Assembly: GCA_012274165.1 (NCBI GenBank) | Contig: JAAPAA010000331.1 | Span: forward strand, 1-21,258 | Source: Thiobacillaceae bacterium | GTDB lineage: Bacteria; Pseudomonadota; Gammaproteobacteria; Burkholderiales; Thiobacillaceae | DNA length: 21,258 bases | Direction: 5' to 3' | Shown: positions 5,889-14,287 of the stretch, one piece after another | How the letters are laid out: the number at the start of each line of letters is the position of its first letter | Numbering within the stretch: position 1 is the stretch's first letter | Translations under genes and position numbers: made by a program | Notes under the pieces: model-generated | Databases searched by the model: none | What the model was told of the DNA's origin: nothing | What the model saw: only the letters and a program-made list of their open reading frames with translations

Positions 5889-6513
5889 CTACATCGGTTG
5901 ATGGGCGACGGACCAGAGACGTAATAGCTCGGCCAGGGTCCGAACACCCACCTTGTGCATGATATTAAAGCGGTGGACGTCTACGGTTCGATCCTGAATG
6001 TCGAGTTGTGCCGCGATTTTCTTGGAGTGATTGCCCGCCGCGATCAATTCCATCACCGCCTGCTCTCGCGGCGTGAGCGTGGCAAAACGCGCCGCCGCTT
6101 CATCCAGCGCCTGCCGGGTGTGCGAAAGGTAATGGTCATCGTGCAGGCAGTTCTGAATGCGGTCGAGCAGATCCTGCTCATTGAACGGTTTCTCGATGAA
6201 ATCGGAGGCGCCAGCTTTCAAGGCGCGCACCGCCATGGGCACATCGCCATGTCCGGTAATGATGATGATCTGTAACCCGACATCCTGATCCTGCAGTTTG
6301 CGCTGCAGTTCCAGGCCACTCATGCCAGGCATGCGCACATCGAGCAGAAGGCAGCCCCGCATTTGACGATTGGCCACAGCCAAAAATGCCTCTGCCGAAG
6401 CGTAGCTCTCGTAGCTCAGGAAAACCGACCCGAGCAAGGCACCCAGCGCCTCGCGCACCGCGCACCGCGTCATCGTCGTCGACGAGATAAACCGTTGGCT
6501 CGTACGGTTTCAT
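5889..6513 (-). pseudogene. FixJ-family response regulator, frameshifted by a 7-bp duplication
   Basis: Start is ATG6513, overlapping the kinase stop (TGATG). The first codons give MKPYEPTVYLVDDDDAVR, a normal receiver start. The frame is then lost, and the rest continues in another frame from EALGALLGSV to the stop at 5889. Removing one copy of the tandem GCGCACC at 6453-6466 joins them into a 205-aa protein. It would have phosphoacceptor D56, T84 and K106, a receiver (about 1-120) and a LuxR/FixJ helix-turn-helix (about 140-200, LTPREQAVMELIAAG). As given, the gene makes either a short peptide or, from an internal ATG6473, a protein lacking the first receiver strand and its acidic pocket. 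It is the cognate regulator of the upstream kinase. Confidence 0.8.
6453..6466. repeat. 7-bp tandem duplication that breaks the response regulator
   Basis: GCGCACC occurs twice in direct succession (6453-6459, 6460-6466). Deleting either copy restores the reading frame DDDDAVREALGALL, the normal first strand and helix of a receiver domain. Confidence 0.85.
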
Positions 6514-8705
6514 CACCGTGCCTCTCGCGCCAGGCTGAACATGAAAGCATTCCCGCCTTTGGGAGTCATGACGTAGCGCAAGGTGCCGGCATGCGCCTCG
6601 ATAATGGAGCGGCTGATGGTTAGACCCATGCCCAAACCCTCCTCCGTTACGAACGAATCGAAGATGTGCTCGCCAAGCGCCGGATCCACGCAGGGCCCGG
6701 TATCACACACTTCAACATAGACCAAGTGCGCATCGAAGGCTGTCCTTAGTGTGATCCTGCGCGTGCCAGTTTGTGCCCGCACCCTATCCAATGCATAGCG
6801 CGCCAGATTGAAGACCACCTGTTCCAGCAGGACGCCCTGCCCTTGCACCGTTGGCAGGTCTTCAGCCAGTTCCAGAACGATCTCCACCTGCTGTGACCGG
6901 GCCTCATGATCAAGCAGGGCAGCCACCTCGCGCGCGATTTGCCCCAGGTCCACCGGGCCAGTTTGATGTTCGCCTTTTTGTGCGAAACGGCGCACCCGCC
7001 GCACGATTTCGCTGGCACGTTTTGCCTGGGTATTGATGGCTTCAAGCCAGCCCTGCACCTGGCTGCGGTCATCATAGCCTTGCAGGATGCGCTGGCCGGC
7101 CGCGCTATACATGGCAATGGCGGCCAGCGGCTGGTTGATCTCATGGGCAATCTCGGTGGCCATTTCACCCATGCTGGCGAGGCGGGAAACGTGGGCCAGT
7201 TCACGCATGCGACGGCTGTCGAGACGTTCGGATTCCTTGATCAGGCTGACGTCGTTGACCATCACGTAAAAGCCGCGCACCTCGCCCTGGAGCGACCTGT
7301 CCGGCAGGTAGGAGATCACCACGTCGTACACGCCCGGGCCCTTATCAGCCAACTGGCGTTCGAAAGTCACCGCTTCCCCGGCCAGTGCCTGTTCGATGTA
7401 GGAGTGGGCGGCCTGATAGGCGGGCTCCCCCAGCAGTTCCCGCATCGTTTTGCCGTAAATTTCGCTGGGATTCAAACCAAAGAACCGTTCGTAAGCCATG
7501 TTGTTGAAGCGGTAGCGTTGTTCCGCATCCACATAGGCGATCAGCAGCGGCAGATTGTCCACGACCTTTTCCACCACCTCGGCGAGCGCCTTGTTGCGAT
7601 GGATGGCCAAGGCAAGCGCGCCTGCGACCAGGAATGCAAACACGACCAACGCGCCGTAAACCGTCCACAGTCTCTTCCGCAATGCGATATTGGCCGCCTG
7701 TATGGCGGGTTGGGAGAGTTCGACGGCAATGGTCCAGTAATACCGATCCGCATCAACTGGCCTGGCGAAGTGTGCCGCACCGGCCTGGGAACTCTCGCGG
7801 AGCAGGGGGTAAACCCGCTCGAACTGGATCCAGGATTCTGCGGATTGATAGACGCCGGAATGTTCTGCTTTCATCTGCTGCCAGAGCGGGGGGGAAAGCC
7901 TGGCAAGACGTCGTTGCGAACGTTCCGGGAACATGAATCCCCACTCGTCGTCCGGGGTGGGTCCCATGAGCCAATACCCATCCGCGTTGAGCAGCCGGAT
8001 CTTGCCCGCCTGTCCCTCCAGTGCACTCAACTTGTCGCGCAAACGCTGCCCCAGGTAGTTGAGCACCACCATGCCGCGGATCTGTCCCCGCTCATCGGCC
8101 ACCGGGACTGCAAAGCGTATGACCGGTTTGGGCGGCTGATCGACAGCGCCTTGCTCGATGTTGAGGTCAAGCGGCGAGACGTAAATTTGCCCAGGCGACA
8201 AACCCAGGGTTTTCTCGAAATAGTAGCGGTCGTGTTTATCCTGCAGATTCGGGTCCGCGACGATTTCGGGGTTGCCCTCATTGAAGTTGACGCGCACCTC
8301 CTCCATGCCATCCACGCCGATGAAGCGAATCTGATCGTAGAGGCGTTTCTGCCTGGCCAGAACCAGATACTCCCTGGCCAGGTCAAGCCGGCTGCCGGGG
8401 GTGGCATGGGTCAGGTAGTTCCTGATCTCGTTGTGCTGCGACAAATAGCGCAGGTCGGACAGGACGGCGTCCATTTCCTGATGAATGGCGCCCGCTGCAA
8501 GTTTGATGACCTGTTCCTGTTCCGCCTGCAGCAGACTCAGATTATTGTCAGATTCGGCCCGGTGATAGAGGACAAACGGAATGGCGAGCAGCGCGGAAAA
8601 CGCCAGCCCCAGCAGCAGGGTGAGCAGAAAGACCTGCCGGATATTGAACTGCACCACCCGATGAATGGTGTGGGCCGGAGCAAGCCACGATCGAAGTCGT
8701 TTCAC
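6513..8705 (-). CDS. Membrane sensor histidine kinase, Cache-PAS-HisKA-HATPase
   Basis: GTG8705 is preferred, with AGGA 10 bases upstream. The frame is open further, but that part overlaps the preceding kinase gene. The 730-aa product has a membrane helix at 25-48, a large periplasmic Cache-like sensor (about 50-340, with FIGVDGMEEVRVN), a second helix at 346-368 and a PAS domain (about 378-490). The phosphorylation site is HEINQPLAAI (H521), preceded by SRLASMGEMATEIA, the FixL/DctB-type H-box. The catalytic domain (about 600-725) has DTG and GLGMGL. The ligand is unknown; Cache domains bind small molecules outside the cell. It would phosphorylate the adjoining FixJ-type regulator, whose start overlaps its stop. 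It lies 32 bases after the hybrid kinase gene, so the three form one operon. Confidence 0.88.
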   Translation of the reverse strand: MKRLRSWLAPAHTIHRVVQFNIRQVFLLTLLLGLAFSALLAIPFVLYHRAESDNNLSLLQAEQEQVIKLAAGAIHQEMDAVLSDLRYLSQHNEIRNYLTHATPGSRLDLAREYLVLARQKRLYDQIRFIGVDGMEEVRVNFNEGNPEIVADPNLQDKHDRYYFEKTLGLSPGQIYVSPLDLNIEQGAVDQPPKPVIRFAVPVADERGQIRGMVVLNYLGQRLRDKLSALEGQAGKIRLLNADGYWLMGPTPDDEWGFMFPERSQRRLARLSPPLWQQMKAEHSGVYQSAESWIQFERVYPLLRESSQAGAAHFARPVDADRYYWTIAVELSQPAIQAANIALRKRLWTVYGALVVFAFLVAGALALAIHRNKALAEVVEKVVDNLPLLIAYVDAEQRYRFNNMAYERFFGLNPSEIYGKTMRELLGEPAYQAAHSYIEQALAGEAVTFERQLADKGPGVYDVVISYLPDRSLQGEVRGFYVMVNDVSLIKESERLDSRRMRELAHVSRLASMGEMATEIAHEINQPLAAIAMYSAAGQRILQGYDDRSQVQGWLEAINTQAKRASEIVRRVRRFAQKGEHQTGPVDLGQIAREVAALLDHEARSQQVEIVLELAEDLPTVQGQGVLLEQVVFNLARYALDRVRAQTGTRRITLRTAFDAHLVYVEVCDTGPCVDPALGEHIFDSFVTEEGLGMGLTISRSIIEAHAGTLRYVMTPKGGNAFMFSLAREAR

Positions 8706-8737
8706 GACGGGTTTCCTGTCGTTTGCCGCATGGTGGC

Positions 8738-11548
8738 CTAGTCGCCCGAAGCCCGGCCAGTCTGCGCGCGCCCGATCTCGGCCAGCAGTTCGCATAGGAT
8801 CTCGGGGTCCACCGGCTTGACCAGGTGCCGGTCAAAACCCGCATCTTCCGAACGCGCCCGCGCGGCCTCATGGCCGTAGCCCGTCACCGCCACCAGGCAG
8901 ATCTTTTCACCCGCGGCCTGCTGTGCACGCAACTGCCGGGCCACCGTGTAGCCGTCCATGTCTTGCAGGCCGATGTCGAGCAGGACGAGTTGGGGCCGGA
9001 AGCTGCGGGCAAGTTCCAGCGCCGCCTCGCCGCTGGCTGCTGCCCTGACTTCATGGCCCTCAATCTGCAGCAGCACAGTCATGCTGTCGGTCACGGCGGG
9101 ATCGTCATCTACCACCAGCACCCGGCAATGAGCCGCGGCGGGGTTCGCCTCCCTCACCTGCTGGCAGGCCATAGACGACGGGCCAGGCAAGACAGGCAGC
9201 CAGATCGTGAACTCCGAACCGAGCCCCTCTCCGGCGCTGGATGCCTCCAGCAGTCCGCCATGCATCTCCACCAGCCGTTTCACCAGGGTCAGGCCGATCC
9301 CCAGTCCGCCCTGACTGCGATCCAGCGTGCGCTCACCCTGCTGGAACAGGTCAAACACCTGCGGCAGCAGGTCTGCCGGAATGCCGATGCCGTTGTCGCG
9401 CACCTGGATCTCGATGACGGGGCCGACCACGCTGGCCTCGACCTCGATTCTTCCGCCTTCGGGCGTATATTTGGCTGCATTGTCCAGCAGGTTGAGCAGC
9501 ACCTGGGCAAGCCGCACCGGGTCGCCTTCCAGATAGGCCGGCTGCTCGGGCAGCCTTACCGCGATCTGATGTTGCATCCCATCGATCAGCGGACGGGCCA
9601 TGTCCAGCGCCTGATTCACCACGGCGGCCAGCTCGACCGGCTCCATCTTGAGCGAGACCTTGCCGCGCACAATGCGCGAAACGTCCAGCAGATCATCCAC
9701 CAGGCGGGTCAGGTGGCCCACCTGGCGCTCGATGATCTGCTGCGCCCACTGCACCCGCGGCTCCTGCGTCTCCAGGCGGCCCAGCACATGCGCGGCGTTG
9801 CGGATCGGCGTCAGCGGATTGCGCAGCTCGTGGGCGAGCATGGCGAGAAACTCGTCCTTGCGCTGATCGGCCTCGATCAATGCCTGCTCGGCCTGCTTGA
9901 GTCCGGTAATGTCCTGGGTCGTGCCGAATCCGCCCAGCAACCGCCCCTGCTCATCGAATTCCAGCTCGGCCCGCTCGCGCACCCATTTCAGCACGCCGTC
10001 CACAACCAGTCGGTGCTCGATATCGTAAGGTGCGCCGCGCAATGCAGCCATCCACATGCGATCAACGTATTCCCGGTCATCCGGGTGAATGGTGGAGAGA
10101 AATGTCTCATAGGACATGGGGGTACCTTCGGGGATACCGAAGATGCGGTGGTTCTCATCGGACCAGTGCAATTCGTTGCGTAGAATATTGAGCCGCCAAC
10201 TGCCAATCTGGCCCACTGACTGGGCACGATTCAGATCTGCCTGACTGTCGCGCAACGCCTGTTCTATCCGCTTGCGTTCGGTAATGTCGCTTTCCGAGCC
10301 GGCCATGCGGACGACGTTCCCTCTGGCGTCGCGCTGGGCGATGCCACGGTCGGCAATCCATTTCAGCGACCCGTCCTTGCAGCGGATGCGGTATTCCTCG
10401 GCGAAGACGGGCGTCTTCCCGAGGAAGTGGGCCTCGACAGCTGCCATGACCCGCGCGGCATCTTCCGGATGGATGCCGGCGCTCCACTCCTCCTCGCCAT
10501 CGCCCACCTCGTTTTCTGCAAAACCCCGCATGACCTTCCACTGCGCGGAAAAATGGACGCGCCGGCCAGGCACGTCCCAATCCCAGATGGCACTCTGCGC
10601 ACCTGCCAGCACCAGTTCATACCGCTCGGTTCGCTCTTGCAAGGCCTGCTCGATCCGCTTGCGCTCGGTGATGTCGCGCACCGCCGTCAGCCGGCGCCCG
10701 CCGGGCGACCCAACCGGGATCGTCTTGCCATGGGTCTCGACGATAAGGCGCTCCCCGTCCTTGCGCAGCATGGCGTGTTCAAGAATGCTTTCGCGACCCC
10801 GCCGGATATTTTCCGCAACGCGTTCGCGGTCCTCGGGGACGACCAACTCCTCGATGAGCCTGCCCGCCAACTCCCGGACGGTATAGCCCATCATTCGCGC
10901 GAATTGCTCGTTGCAGTCGATGATGCGACCGCGCTCGCTGATGACGATGCCCTCGAACGTGGTGGCGGCAAACAGCGTCAAGCGTTCTTCGCTTTCGCGC
11001 AAGGCCTGTTCGTCGTGGATGCGCCGGCTGATATCGCGCAGGATGACAGTGAACAGCCGGCGGCCCTGTACCTTGATCTGGGAAATGGAGGCCTCTACCG
11101 GAAACAGCTCGCCATTGGCGCGTCGGCCGTGAACGCAGCCCGGGCCCACCAGTTGGCGGCTGGACACCCCAGTGCGGGCGAACGTGCGAATGTGTTCCGC
11201 ATGGTGTTGGCGGGCTTGCTCAGGCAACAGCGTATCGATCGGCTGGCCTATGGCTTCGGCGACCGACAGGCCGAACATCCGCTCGGCTGCCGGGTTGAAC
11301 AGCACGATGCACTGGCCCTCGTCCACGCTGATGATGGCGTCCATGGCCGATTCGAACAGTCCCGCCAAAAGCTGTTCGCTGTTTTGCGATTCCGCCAGCG
11401 CCTGTTGCACCTGCTGCAGTTCTGCTTGCAGGTATTCGATAGTGGGCAAGGGCCGCGTCTCGGTTTCCTGCCGGAAAGGTTCCGCAAGGCCCGACTCCAC
11501 ATCCCGATGTGGTGGCTGCCGATCCTCCCCGGGTTGCTCGATTGCCAT
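8738..11548 (-). CDS. Cytoplasmic hybrid histidine kinase with four PAS domains and a C-terminal receiver
   Basis: ATG11548 is chosen for its GGGAGGAG ribosome binding site. The 936-aa protein has no membrane segment. A short coiled coil (about 35-60) is followed by four PAS/PAC domains (about 60-180, 190-305, 310-430, 440-560). Two of their linkers carry the same ITERKRIEQAL sequence, a sign of internal duplication. Then come HisKA with HELRNPLTPI (H573), HATPase (N690 in LNLLDNAAKY, DNGIGIP, GGLGIGL) and a receiver (about 807-925) with VVDDD, phosphoacceptor D858 in LLDIGL, and K911. There is no DNA-binding or Hpt domain, so the receiver either regulates the kinase or passes phosphate to an Hpt protein elsewhere. 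It is first in the minus-strand signalling operon. The signal is probably cytoplasmic (redox, heme or small molecule), which cannot be told from sequence. Confidence 0.88.
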   Translation of the reverse strand: MAIEQPGEDRQPPHRDVESGLAEPFRQETETRPLPTIEYLQAELQQVQQALAESQNSEQLLAGLFESAMDAIISVDEGQCIVLFNPAAERMFGLSVAEAIGQPIDTLLPEQARQHHAEHIRTFARTGVSSRQLVGPGCVHGRRANGELFPVEASISQIKVQGRRLFTVILRDISRRIHDEQALRESEERLTLFAATTFEGIVISERGRIIDCNEQFARMMGYTVRELAGRLIEELVVPEDRERVAENIRRGRESILEHAMLRKDGERLIVETHGKTIPVGSPGGRRLTAVRDITERKRIEQALQERTERYELVLAGAQSAIWDWDVPGRRVHFSAQWKVMRGFAENEVGDGEEEWSAGIHPEDAARVMAAVEAHFLGKTPVFAEEYRIRCKDGSLKWIADRGIAQRDARGNVVRMAGSESDITERKRIEQALRDSQADLNRAQSVGQIGSWRLNILRNELHWSDENHRIFGIPEGTPMSYETFLSTIHPDDREYVDRMWMAALRGAPYDIEHRLVVDGVLKWVRERAELEFDEQGRLLGGFGTTQDITGLKQAEQALIEADQRKDEFLAMLAHELRNPLTPIRNAAHVLGRLETQEPRVQWAQQIIERQVGHLTRLVDDLLDVSRIVRGKVSLKMEPVELAAVVNQALDMARPLIDGMQHQIAVRLPEQPAYLEGDPVRLAQVLLNLLDNAAKYTPEGGRIEVEASVVGPVIEIQVRDNGIGIPADLLPQVFDLFQQGERTLDRSQGGLGIGLTLVKRLVEMHGGLLEASSAGEGLGSEFTIWLPVLPGPSSMACQQVREANPAAAHCRVLVVDDDPAVTDSMTVLLQIEGHEVRAAASGEAALELARSFRPQLVLLDIGLQDMDGYTVARQLRAQQAAGEKICLVAVTGYGHEAARARSEDAGFDRHLVKPVDPEILCELLAEIGRAQTGRASGD

Positions 11549-11902
11549 GCTCCTCCCTCTCTTTTTATCTGGCTGCGTACCGTCTCCCTGTCGCAATGGG
11601 CACGGCTACGAGATTCTGCGCCCATTAGGCAAGCATTCGAATTTTTCATCAGATTTCAACTGGCTGCAATCGGATGGTGTCCCGCTGCGATGAACGGTCT
11701 AGCTAACTAAAGATTCTCCCAATACCCACCCGGAAATTTTTTTCTCATGATGCAGATGCCATCAAAAAAATGATTCATGGTTTCGTGGGGCAACCGCCAA
11801 CAAGGATTGGCGTGATGAGCGTTGTATGGTGGGCGATTCCGGTTCGGCTCTGTCCCCAACAAAAATGCGTAGATTAACCAACCTGCTTACCTGGAGCCGG
11901 AT
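11549..11902. other. Divergent intergenic region, 354 bp, with one inverted repeat
   Basis: It separates the minus-strand kinase operon from the plus-strand SAP-like/REC-GGDEF pair and must hold both promoters. CGCCAA (11795-11800) and TTGGCG (11807-11812) form a perfect 6-bp inverted repeat with a CAAGGA spacer, a possible operator. A/T tracts lie at about 11737-11770. No convincing -35/-10 pair and no gene were found. Confidence 0.4.
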
Positions 11903-12109
11903 ATGACCGTTGAACAATTGCAGAAACTGGTATGTGATTTTGGACTTGAGGCGTGCGCGCCCTATACCTCGCAAACGCAGCTCATCCGGCTTATCCAGTT
12001 GCAATGCGGCGACGAACCCTGCTTCTCGAGTGAAAAACGCTACGGTTGCTCTGACGCATGCGAATGGAGCGGTGAATGCCGCAAGCTGAAAGCGCACTGG
12101 CTGTACTGA
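11903..12109 (+). CDS. Small cysteine-rich SAP-like protein, 68 aa
   Basis: ATG11903 has a GGAG ribosome binding site. The N-terminal half (MTVEQLQKLVCDFGLE, then QTQLIRLIQ) resembles the helix-extension-helix of SAP nucleic-acid-binding motifs. The C-terminal half carries a dense Cys pattern (C35, C40, C49, C53, C59) around FSSEKRYGCSDACEWSGEC and ends in a basic, aromatic tail. Proteins of this build exist in many proteobacteria but, to my knowledge, lack an assigned function. The cysteines suggest zinc or Fe-S binding, which is inference. It precedes the REC-GGDEF gene by 42 bases on the same strand, so the two may be co-transcribed. Confidence 0.7.
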   Translation: MTVEQLQKLVCDFGLEACAPYTSQTQLIRLIQLQCGDEPCFSSEKRYGCSDACEWSGECRKLKAHWLY

Positions 12110-12151
12110 TCGATGCCTGATTCGACATGATTCGAGAGGAGACGCCCAAGT

Positions 12152-13191
12152 ATGAAATTGGCCAAGCTCAAACCACGATGGCTGAATGCCGAGACGCATC
12201 CTGCGCACGCACCGCAGCAGGATACGCCCGCTCAAAACCCGTTCCACCTTCTCCAGATGCCGGAAACACCAGATTCGCTGTGGGAGAAGATCATTACATC
12301 CGACAAGCCACGCATCCTCATCGTCGACAGCAAACCGACTGCCACTCTCCTGGCCCGAATCATGGCGCCCGAGTGCCAGATTCAGGCTGTGCCGAGCGCC
12401 GCCGACATACTGGAAACCGCTCGCCACCCGGATCAAAGACCTGACCTGATCCTGCTTGACAACCTGGCGCCGATCCGGGAGGGCCTGGAGATCTGCCGTC
12501 AACTCAAGGAGGACGAGACGACGCAGTCTATACCGGTCATGCTGATCATCGACCGGGACAACGCCGAGGACGAGGTCCAGGCGCTCAGGTTGGGCGCTGA
12601 GGACTGTATTACCTGCCCCTTCCGCCTGGATGTGGTCGAAGCGCGTATCCGTAATCAGCTCCGGATCAAGATCCGAAATGACCTACTGGAGCATTACGCC
12701 AACCAGGACAGTCTCACCGACGTCGCCAACCGGCGCGGTTTCGACCTTGCTCTGAGTGCCGAATGGTTGCGCGCGATACGGGAACAACATCGCCTGTCCC
12801 TGGTAATGGTGGATGTGGATTGTTTCAAGCAGTTCAACGACTTGTATGGCCACCGCGAAGGCGACCACTGCCTGCGACGGGGGCTAATGCCATGGCTAAG
12901 GCGCTCACCCGCCCTGGCGACCTCCTGGCCCGCTACGGCGGTGAAGAATTCGTTGCCATCCTGCCCGGAACCGATCTCGAAGGCGCACGCTGGATCGGTG
13001 AACGCCTGCGCGATGCAGTGATGGAACTGCGGATCCCCCAGCAACGCCCGGACGGAGCCTGCCAGGTCACTATTAGTGTCGGCTGCGCCAGCATGAGTCC
13101 CAGCGCGAAGCTGTCCTGCTATGGCCTGCTACAAACCGCCGATGATCGGCTTTATCTTGCCAAGCATTCAGGCCGCAACTGTGTGCGATGA
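12152..13191 (+). pseudogene. REC-GGDEF diguanylate cyclase, frameshifted near a G run
   Basis: ATG12152 has a GAGGAG ribosome binding site. The first frame gives a receiver (about 52-170) and the start of a GGDEF domain (DVDCFKQFNDLYGHREGDHC) up to residue 243, then runs into nonsense. The second frame continues exactly with VANAMAKALTRPGD, the inhibitory RxxD site (254-257), the active site GGEEF (263-267) and the C-terminal half to the stop at 13191. One missing base near the G run at 12879-12883 explains it; restored length is 346 aa. The enzyme would make c-di-GMP. The receiver keeps D103 but has DS instead of an acidic pair (59-60) and Cys155 where the conserved Lys is expected, so phosphorylation control may be weakened. 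Confidence 0.8.
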
Positions 13192-13263
13192 CCGTTCTAT
13201 TCAGGAACGACATCCGGGACGAAAAAATCCCACAAAGCCTTCCAGCTTGCGGGTCTGTCTATC

Positions 13264-13395
13264 ACGTTGTGTCCTTCGGTCAAAGTGTCACCCGAGACCA
13301 TTTATCGCAGCCTCTTCATACAGGCCAGAGGCGCCCTGAAGAAGGAGTTGCTGGCGCATTTGCGGCGTACACGAGTGATGCGCCGTTCGCGTCAT
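13264..13395 (+). pseudogene. Internal remnant of an IS30-family transposase
   Basis: One frame encodes VSPETIYRSLFIQARGAL, then KKELLAHLRRTRVMRRSRH, which is the well-conserved segment of IS30-family transposases just after the N-terminal helix-turn-helix part. Both the N-terminal DNA-binding half and the DDE core are gone: after RSRH the sequence no longer resembles the family. No inverted repeats or target duplications were recognised. It lies between the REC-GGDEF gene and the 3' end of the MarR gene, so an insertion followed by deletion probably shaped this junction. Confidence 0.7.
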
Positions 13396-13430
13396 CTAAA
13401 GCCGGTTCTGGCTTGGTCTTGGCGATATGG

Positions 13431-13946
13431 TCAACTCAAGGAAGGTGTATTCACCAGTTTCTTCAGAAGTAACGTGAGTTGCTTGATCTCGGCGCCGGTC
13501 AATGATTGACGTATCCAACCGCCCACAATCGTATGCGATTCAGACATCACTTTCTCCAAAACAGGCATGGCCTGATCGGTGAGCGCAACAGGTTTGACGC
13601 GTCGGTCAGCATCGTCGGTTGAGCGTGACACAAGCCCTCGCATTTCCAGTTGCTGCAACACTTTGGTCAGCCCGCCAGACGTGATCAACATCGCTCGTTG
13701 AAGGTCCGATGGCGTCAGTGCATGGGGTGGCGGGGAGCGGCGCAGACTCGCCAGCACATCGAATTCAACCAGGCTCAAACCACTGGCGGCCATGACCGTG
13801 ACCGCGCGGGAATGATGCGCTTCGTGGGCCTGCAAGAGTGAAATGACCAGTGGGAACATCTGCGCATCGTAGGATTCAGGCCAGTTCTCCCGGTGCATGT
13901 TAACGGGATTGGAAGGTGTGTCAGCCATGTCGGATCGCTTGCTCAT
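13431..13946 (-). CDS. MarR-family transcriptional regulator
   Basis: A 171-aa protein of normal MarR length. The winged helix-turn-helix lies at about 58-125: LTPSDLQRAMLITSGGLTK is the recognition region, and the wing carries the typical DADRRVKPVALT with D113, R115 and R116. MarR dimers bind palindromes and release them on binding a small, often aromatic, ligand or on oxidation. The gene is divergent from a tripartite efflux operon, so that operon is the likely target. A perfect palindrome overlaps its own promoter, which predicts autorepression. ATG13946 is used; ATG13928 is an in-frame alternative. Confidence 0.88.
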   Translation of the reverse strand: MSKRSDMADTPSNPVNMHRENWPESYDAQMFPLVISLLQAHEAHHSRAVTVMAASGLSLVEFDVLASLRRSPPPHALTPSDLQRAMLITSGGLTKVLQQLEMRGLVSRSTDDADRRVKPVALTDQAMPVLEKVMSESHTIVGGWIRQSLTGAEIKQLTLLLKKLVNTPSLS

Positions 13947-13968
13947 GTGTATAGAGTCTCAACTATTA

Positions 13969-13997
13969 ATTATCTTGCAAGATAAATATATATGCAA
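13969..13997 (-). promoter_or_regulatory. MarR promoter with overlapping 16-bp palindromic operator
   Basis: On the minus strand, TTGCAT (13997-13992), a 17-base spacer and GATAAT (13974-13969) form a good sigma70 promoter 22 bases before the MarR start. The perfect palindrome TTATCTTGCAAGATAA (13970-13985) covers the -10 element and most of the spacer, the size and AT-rich form expected of MarR operators. Confidence 0.7.
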
Positions 13998-14287
13998 TAA
14001 GCTTCATCAAAGTGGACGGCGGACTGATCACAGATAACCCGGCTTTGCCCGACTCCGTCCTGGAGCGTCATTGCCGTGGAAAACTACGGCGTCGAACAAT
14101 CGTGAGGAACCGTAACGTGCGCTATCGAACAGATTGCTTCAGAAACAGCAGCGCATCATGCGAATGTCGGTCGCACAGCGTGGGTAACACCGGCGCATTG
14201 ACCTCGAAAAAACCGGGCCATTCGAAAAAATCACAGCACAAGACGCCGATACCCGCGAATCCATGATGCCAGAACCCTGCCTGAACC
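13998..14287. other. Spacer between the MarR promoter and the efflux operon
   Basis: About 290 bases with no gene I can support. The efflux promoter is expected near the palindrome at 13970-13985, but no clear plus-strand -35/-10 was found. A 55-codon minus-strand ORF with a GGGGAGGG ribosome-binding-like stretch (14122-14289) was noted and not accepted. Confidence 0.35.

Noticed and set aside
6906..8741. 611-codon plus-strand open frame opposite the membrane histidine kinase
   Set aside because: It lies entirely antisense to a gene with clear domains; its composition (His/Gln-rich) is that of a high-GC shadow frame and it shows no motif or ribosome binding site.
8825..11710. Long plus-strand open frames opposite the hybrid kinase
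   Set aside because: Shadow frames of the four-PAS kinase; no motifs and no start signals.
11762..12502. 246-codon minus-strand open frame
   Set aside because: It covers the SAP-like gene and the start of the REC-GGDEF gene in antisense; both of those have ribosome binding sites and recognisable domains.
13188..13472. 94-codon plus-strand open frame after the diguanylate cyclase
   Set aside because: A different frame of the same stretch carries the IS30-like segment; this one shows no family resemblance.
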